A DNA stretch of 64,000 nt, from contig NZ_JASJEX010000001.1 in NCBI RefSeq assembly GCF_030067705.1, forward strand, positions 124,001-188,000, in the 5' to 3' direction. The notes below the pieces were generated by a model. The model worked only from the letters and a program-made list of their open reading frames with translations. It was not told where the DNA came from and did no database searches. Source of the DNA: Kribbibacterium absianum (lineage in GTDB: Bacteria; Actinomycetota; Coriobacteriia; Coriobacteriales; Atopobiaceae). The position numbers and the translations under genes are program-made. Shown piece by piece: positions 60,575 through 64,000 of this stretch (position 1 is the first letter of the stretch; every line of letters starts with the position of its first letter).

Positions 60575-62587
60575 AGAAGGACCACGAGGCAAAGATGTCC
60601 GGTCGCGCCGTGTACGTGTGCGACTACCCGGACGAGGGCTTGCTGACCGGCAAGCTCGTTCGGTCCAGCCGTCCCAAGGCCAAGATCCTCGAGGTCCGGG
60701 TGCCCACGCTGCCCGAGGGCTACGCGTGGATCGACCGCACCTGCGTGCCCGGCGAGAACCGCGTGCAGATCGTCAAGGACGACACGCCGGTCTTCGCCAA
60801 CGAGGTCGTCGAGTTCATCGGCGAGACCATCGGCATGGTGGTGGGCCCCGACCCCGCGAAGGTGGCCGAGCTGGCTTCCCAAGTGGATGTGGCTTACGAG
60901 GACCTCGAGCCCTGCCTCGACGTTCTCGAGAGCGATGTCGCGTTCTTTGAGTACGAGTTCGGCCACGGGGACCTGGACGCGGCCTTTGCCGATGCCGACA
61001 AGGTCTATCAGGAGACCTTCCGCACCGGCGCCCAGGAGCAGGCCTACCTCGAGACCCAGGCCATGGTCGCCGAGCCCGAGGAGAGCGGGCGCATGTTCGT
61101 GCACGGCTCGATGCAGTGCGCGTACTACGTCCACGGCGCCGTGATGAAGGCGCTCGGCGTCGGCCCCGACCAGGTCCACGTGTTCCAGGACGTGACCGGC
61201 GGCGGTTTCGGTGGCAAGGAGGCCTTCCCGTCGATTCTCGCGTGCCAGGTGGCCGTGGCCGCCCGCACGGTGAACAAGCCGGTGCGCGTCGTGTTCGAAC
61301 GCCGCGAGGACATGGAGTTCACGTCCAAGCGCCACCCGTCCGTCAACACCTACAAGGTGGCCGTCAAGGACGGCCGCGTGACGGCCATGGACATCGAGGT
61401 GGTCTTCGATGCCGGCGCGTACACCACGCTCTCCGCCGTCGTGCTCCAGCGTGGCATCATCGCCGCCCCGGGCGTCTACGACGTGCCGAACGTGCACGTG
61501 CACGGCCGCGCGATGAAGACCAACTCGAGCCCGTCCGGCGCGTACCGCGGCTTCGGCGCGCCGCAGACGTTCTTCTCGGTCGAGCTGATGATGGACCACA
61601 TCGCCCGCGACCTCGGCGTCGACTCTTTGACGTTCAAGGAGTCCATGCTCGTCAAACAGGGCGACAAGACCTCCACGGACGGCCTCTATCACTTCCCAGT
61701 GCCGCTACCGCCGGGGCATCGGCATGAGCCTGTACTTCCACGGCGCCGGCTTCACGGGCACGGGCGAGCGCGACACGATCAAGGCCACCGCCAAGCTCCA
61801 CAAGTACCCGGACGGCACCGTCGAGGTGCTCGCCTCCAACGGCGAGATCGGCCAGGGCCTTCGCACGACGTTCCCCAAGATCGTCGCGAACGAGCTCAAC
61901 ATCCCGCTCGAGAAGGTCTTCTACAACCATCCGGACACGGCGCGCGTGCCCGACTCCGGCCCCACGGTGGCATCGCGCTCGCTGATGACGGTGGGCGAGC
62001 TGCTGCGCCACGCGGCCGTCAAGCTCCGCAGCGATTGGAAAGAGGGCGAGGACCAGGTCGTCACCGAGCACTACAAGCAGCCGGATTTCATGATCGACTT
62101 CGACATGGCGACCTTCTCGGGCGACGCGTACCCCACCTACGCCTGGGGCGTCAACGCCATCGAGGTGGAGCTGGACACCTACACCGGCCTCGTGAAGATC
62201 CTCGGCGCCTACGGCAACTTCGATGTGGGCACGCCGATCGATTGGAACATCGTGATGGGCCAGATGGAGGGCGGGTTCCTTCAGGGCATCGGCTACGCCT
62301 CCATCGAGCAGATCGGCTACGACAAGACCGGGCGCATCCGCAACCGCTCCTTCTCGGACTATCTGATCCCGACCGCGATGGACGTGCCGAACATGCAGTG
62401 CCTGCTGCACGTCGAGAAGTACCCCTACGGCCCCTACGGCGCCAAGGGCGCGGGCGAGCTGCCGCTGGTGGGCGCCGCGGGCGCGTACGTGGAGGCCATG
62501 GAGCAGGCCCTCGGCAACGTCGAGCTGCACCACGCGCCGTTCACTGCAGAGGACGCAATCGCTGAGCTGGGAAAGGAGGCGGAGTAG
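60547..62587 (+). pseudogene. Molybdenum hydroxylase large subunit, broken by an internal deletion and frameshift
   Basis: GTG 60547 (AGGAGGT upstream) starts a purine-hydroxylase Mo subunit (SGRAVYVCDYPDEGLLTGKLVRSS, then DVTGGGFGGKEAFPSIL near 218, GAYRGFGAPQTFFSVELMMDHI near 335). At about 61700 the frame passes from DGLYHFPVPLP into unrelated sequence. The true continuation, YRRGIGMSLYFHGAGFTG, is one frame over from 61706 and runs intact to 62587 (NGEIGQGLRTTF, YGPYGAKGAGELPLVGAAGAY). Compared with the two intact copies in this window, a linker of about 30-60 residues is missing at the junction. No RBS precedes the internal ATG 61724. It is probably inactive. Confidence 0.82.
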
Positions 62588-62589
62588 CG

Positions 62590-63063
62590 ATGGATGAGAT
62601 CCGCTTCACGTTGAACGGCGAGGCCGTGGCCTACGACGGCAGCGCGGCCGACCGCCTGTTGGACGTCCTGCGCGACGTCTACGACGACCGCTCTGTCAAG
62701 TGTGGCTGCAAGGAAGGGGAGTGCGGAGCCTGCGCCGTCCTCATCGACGGCGAGCTGGTCAACTCCTGCATGGTGGCCATGGGCGCCGTGGATGGCTCGG
62801 CGGTGGTCACGCTCGAGGGCTACCGCGAGACGGACCGCTTTCGGGCGCTCGACAAGGCATTCGCCGAGGTGACGGCCGTGCAGTGCGGCTACTGCATCCC
62901 GGGCATGGTGTTGGCCGCCGAGGCGACGCTGGCCAAGCACCCGCACCCGACGGACGACCAGATCCGCGAGGGCCTGAGCGGCAACCTGTGCCGCTGCACC
63001 GGTTACAACGCCATCGCCCAGGCGGTGGCCAACGCCGCAGAGGAGGCGAACGGGCTATGGTAG
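62590..63063 (+). CDS. Molybdenum hydroxylase [2Fe-2S] subunit
   Basis: A 157-residue two-cluster Fe-S protein: CGCKEGECGACAVLIDGELVNSC (residues about 38-60) and QCGYCIPGMVLAAEA with LSGNLCRCTGYNAIAQAV (about 98-145). All cluster cysteines are present. It starts 3 bases after the broken large subunit and overlaps the FAD subunit start, so the operon structure remains although the partner is damaged. It might serve another large subunit. Confidence 0.9.
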   Translation: MDEIRFTLNGEAVAYDGSAADRLLDVLRDVYDDRSVKCGCKEGECGACAVLIDGELVNSCMVAMGAVDGSAVVTLEGYRETDRFRALDKAFAEVTAVQCGYCIPGMVLAAEATLAKHPHPTDDQIREGLSGNLCRCTGYNAIAQAVANAAEEANGLW

Positions 63064-63893
63064 ACGGCTTTGTCCCCACGACGGTGGAAGAGGCTCTGGA
63101 GCTCAAGGCCAAGTTTCCTGAGCTGGTGCCCTATGCGGGCGGCACGGACCTGATGGTGGAGAACCGCCCCGAGGTGGACTATCTGTTCCTGAACAGGCTC
63201 TGCGACCTCAAGCACGTGACCGAGGACGACGAGCACATCCGGATCGGCTCGGGCGTGACGTTCACCAAGGCCATCGCCGACCCGCTCGTGCCGCAGGTGA
63301 TGAAGGACGCGCTCGTCAAGATCGCGGCGCCGGCCATCCGCAACGCCGGCACCTTTGGGGGCAACCTCGGCAACGGCAGCGCGAAGGCCGACTCGGTGCT
63401 CGTGGAGTACGCGCTCGGCGCGCTGATCCGGGTGGGGTCGGTGGATGGCGACCGCACCGTCCCGGTGCATGAGTTCTACCGGGGGCGCAAGCAGCTCGAC
63501 CTCGCCCCGAACGAGCTGATCCTCGAGGTGCTGCTGCCCAAGGCCAACCTCGGCCCCTACTACTACGAGAAGGTGGGCGGCCGCCGTGCCCTCGCCATCT
63601 CGCGGGTGGCGTTCTGCGGCGTGCTCACGACCGAGGCGAACGCGGACGGCAACGAGGTGATCCGGTCCATCTCGCCCTCCTTCGGCGCGGTGTCCGGCAC
63701 GGTCCTTCGGTTCCCGGAGTTGGAGAGGCAGTTCGAGGGCCTGACGCGGGAGCAGGCCGCGAAGCAGCGGCTGAGCTTTGTGACCGCCTATGAGGACCAC
63801 CTGAAGCTGACGGAGGGCCGCGTTTCGGCCGCCTACCGCCGGCAGGTGTGCCTCAACTTGCTGGGCGCGTTCCTGGACGCGGTCGGCATCTAG
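63057..63893 (+). CDS. Molybdenum hydroxylase FAD-binding subunit
   Basis: A 278-residue FAD subunit. It has the flavin loop VPYAGGTDLMVENRPEV near residue 22, the second flavin motif AIRNAGTFGGNLGNGSAKADSVLVEYALGA near 95, and a CODH-type C-terminal domain (YYYEKVGGRRALAISRVAFCGVL). ATG 63057 overlaps the Fe-S gene stop. It shows low similarity to the FAD subunit at 25978, consistent with a separate origin of this locus. Confidence 0.9.
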   Translation: MVDGFVPTTVEEALELKAKFPELVPYAGGTDLMVENRPEVDYLFLNRLCDLKHVTEDDEHIRIGSGVTFTKAIADPLVPQVMKDALVKIAAPAIRNAGTFGGNLGNGSAKADSVLVEYALGALIRVGSVDGDRTVPVHEFYRGRKQLDLAPNELILEVLLPKANLGPYYYEKVGGRRALAISRVAFCGVLTTEANADGNEVIRSISPSFGAVSGTVLRFPELERQFEGLTREQAAKQRLSFVTAYEDHLKLTEGRVSAAYRRQVCLNLLGAFLDAVGI

Positions 63894-63897
63894 CGGC

Positions 63898-63960
63898 TGG
63901 ACGCTTCGGTCAAAGCCATTTGTCCACGGTTGGACAGTGGGCTTTGACCGAAGCGTCCAC
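63898..63960. repeat. 35-nt REP repeat, inverted pair
   Basis: Units at 63898-63929 (inverted) and 63930-63960 (direct), head to head, directly after the FAD subunit stop. Confidence 0.8.
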
Positions 63961-63988
63961 AGTGTAAGGATTGATGAGAAAGAGAGAG

Positions 63989-63998
63989 CCATGTACAC
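63989..63998 (+). CDS. Possible start of the next gene (cut by the window end)
   Basis: ATG 63989 follows GAGAAAGAGAG and reads Met-Tyr-Thr before the sequence ends. Nothing more can be said. Confidence 0.3.
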
Positions 63999-64000
63999 CA

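Noticed and set aside
61724-62587. Separate gene starting at Met 61724
   Set aside because: It begins in the middle of a conserved domain (YRRGIGMSLYF) without an RBS; it is the 3' part of the broken large subunit.
1-63998. tRNA or rRNA genes
   Set aside because: I saw no cloverleaf with the conserved T-loop sequence in any gap and no rRNA-like stretch.

Overview
The window is high-GC DNA with strong GC3 bias, tightly packed gene pairs with overlapping stop/start codons, purines-in-Shine-Dalgarno leaders and many GatCAB/NCS2/molybdenum-hydroxylase genes. This gene content and style point to an anaerobic gut actinobacterium of the class Coriobacteriia (Olsenella/Collinsella/Eggerthella-like). 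That placement is inferred; there is no rRNA gene in the window to prove it.

Layout. 1-4.2 kb: the end of a gatCAB operon, with a GatB that carries an unusual lysine/alanine-rich tail of about 270 residues. 4.7-9.6 kb: a lone nuclease-like protein, a YerC/TrpR-like repressor, a small membrane protein, an AddB-type nuclease that lacks its helicase-like half, and a MarR regulator. 10.1-46 kb: a large purine/urate catabolic region made of an AzgA-type purine permease, guanine deaminase, an M20 hydrolase, an acetyltransferase, a PAS/HTH regulator, SsnA, YgfK, a fused selenium-type xanthine dehydrogenase, a four-gene xanthine dehydrogenase set (two Mo subunits around one FAD and one Fe-S subunit), a BMP-type nucleoside ABC transporter, YgeX, YgeY, YgeW, a ModE-MocA fusion, a xanthine/uracil permease, a hydantoinase and a glycerol dehydrogenase. 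46-59 kb: a toxin-antitoxin pair, a metallo-hydrolase, amtB-glnK, RidA, assorted hydrolases and regulators, and a cysteine desulfidase/serine dehydratase-like enzyme. 58.8-63.9 kb: a second molybdenum locus (a degenerate MocA-HTH protein, MocA, a broken Mo-hydroxylase large subunit, Fe-S and FAD subunits).

How it fits together. Purine bases enter through NCS2 permeases and nucleosides through the BMP-type ABC transporter. They are deaminated (guanine deaminase, SsnA) and oxidised or reduced on molybdenum enzymes with YgfK as the probable electron-transfer partner. The opened ring products are handled by the hydantoinase, YgeY and the transcarbamoylase YgeW. YgeX converts 2,3-diaminopropionate to pyruvate and ammonia, RidA can clear the enamine intermediate, and AmtB/GlnK handle ammonium. 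Three proteins with MocA-like domains supply or sense molybdenum cofactor.

Regulation and mobile DNA. An AT-rich motif (core ACAAAAAGT, usually inside an inverted repeat with a 5-nt spacer) occurs upstream of ygeX, ssnA, the ABC transporter and the purine permease, and a related site lies in the promoter region of the PAS/HTH regulator gene. This suggests a local regulon. Two REP-associated tyrosine transposases are present, each flanked by its own palindromic repeat family. One sits inside the purine region as a 1-kb element with 69-bp inverted ends and has a 10-G frameshift; the other is flanked by a 35-nt repeat scattered at five loci. By my count the printed sequence ends at base 63998.
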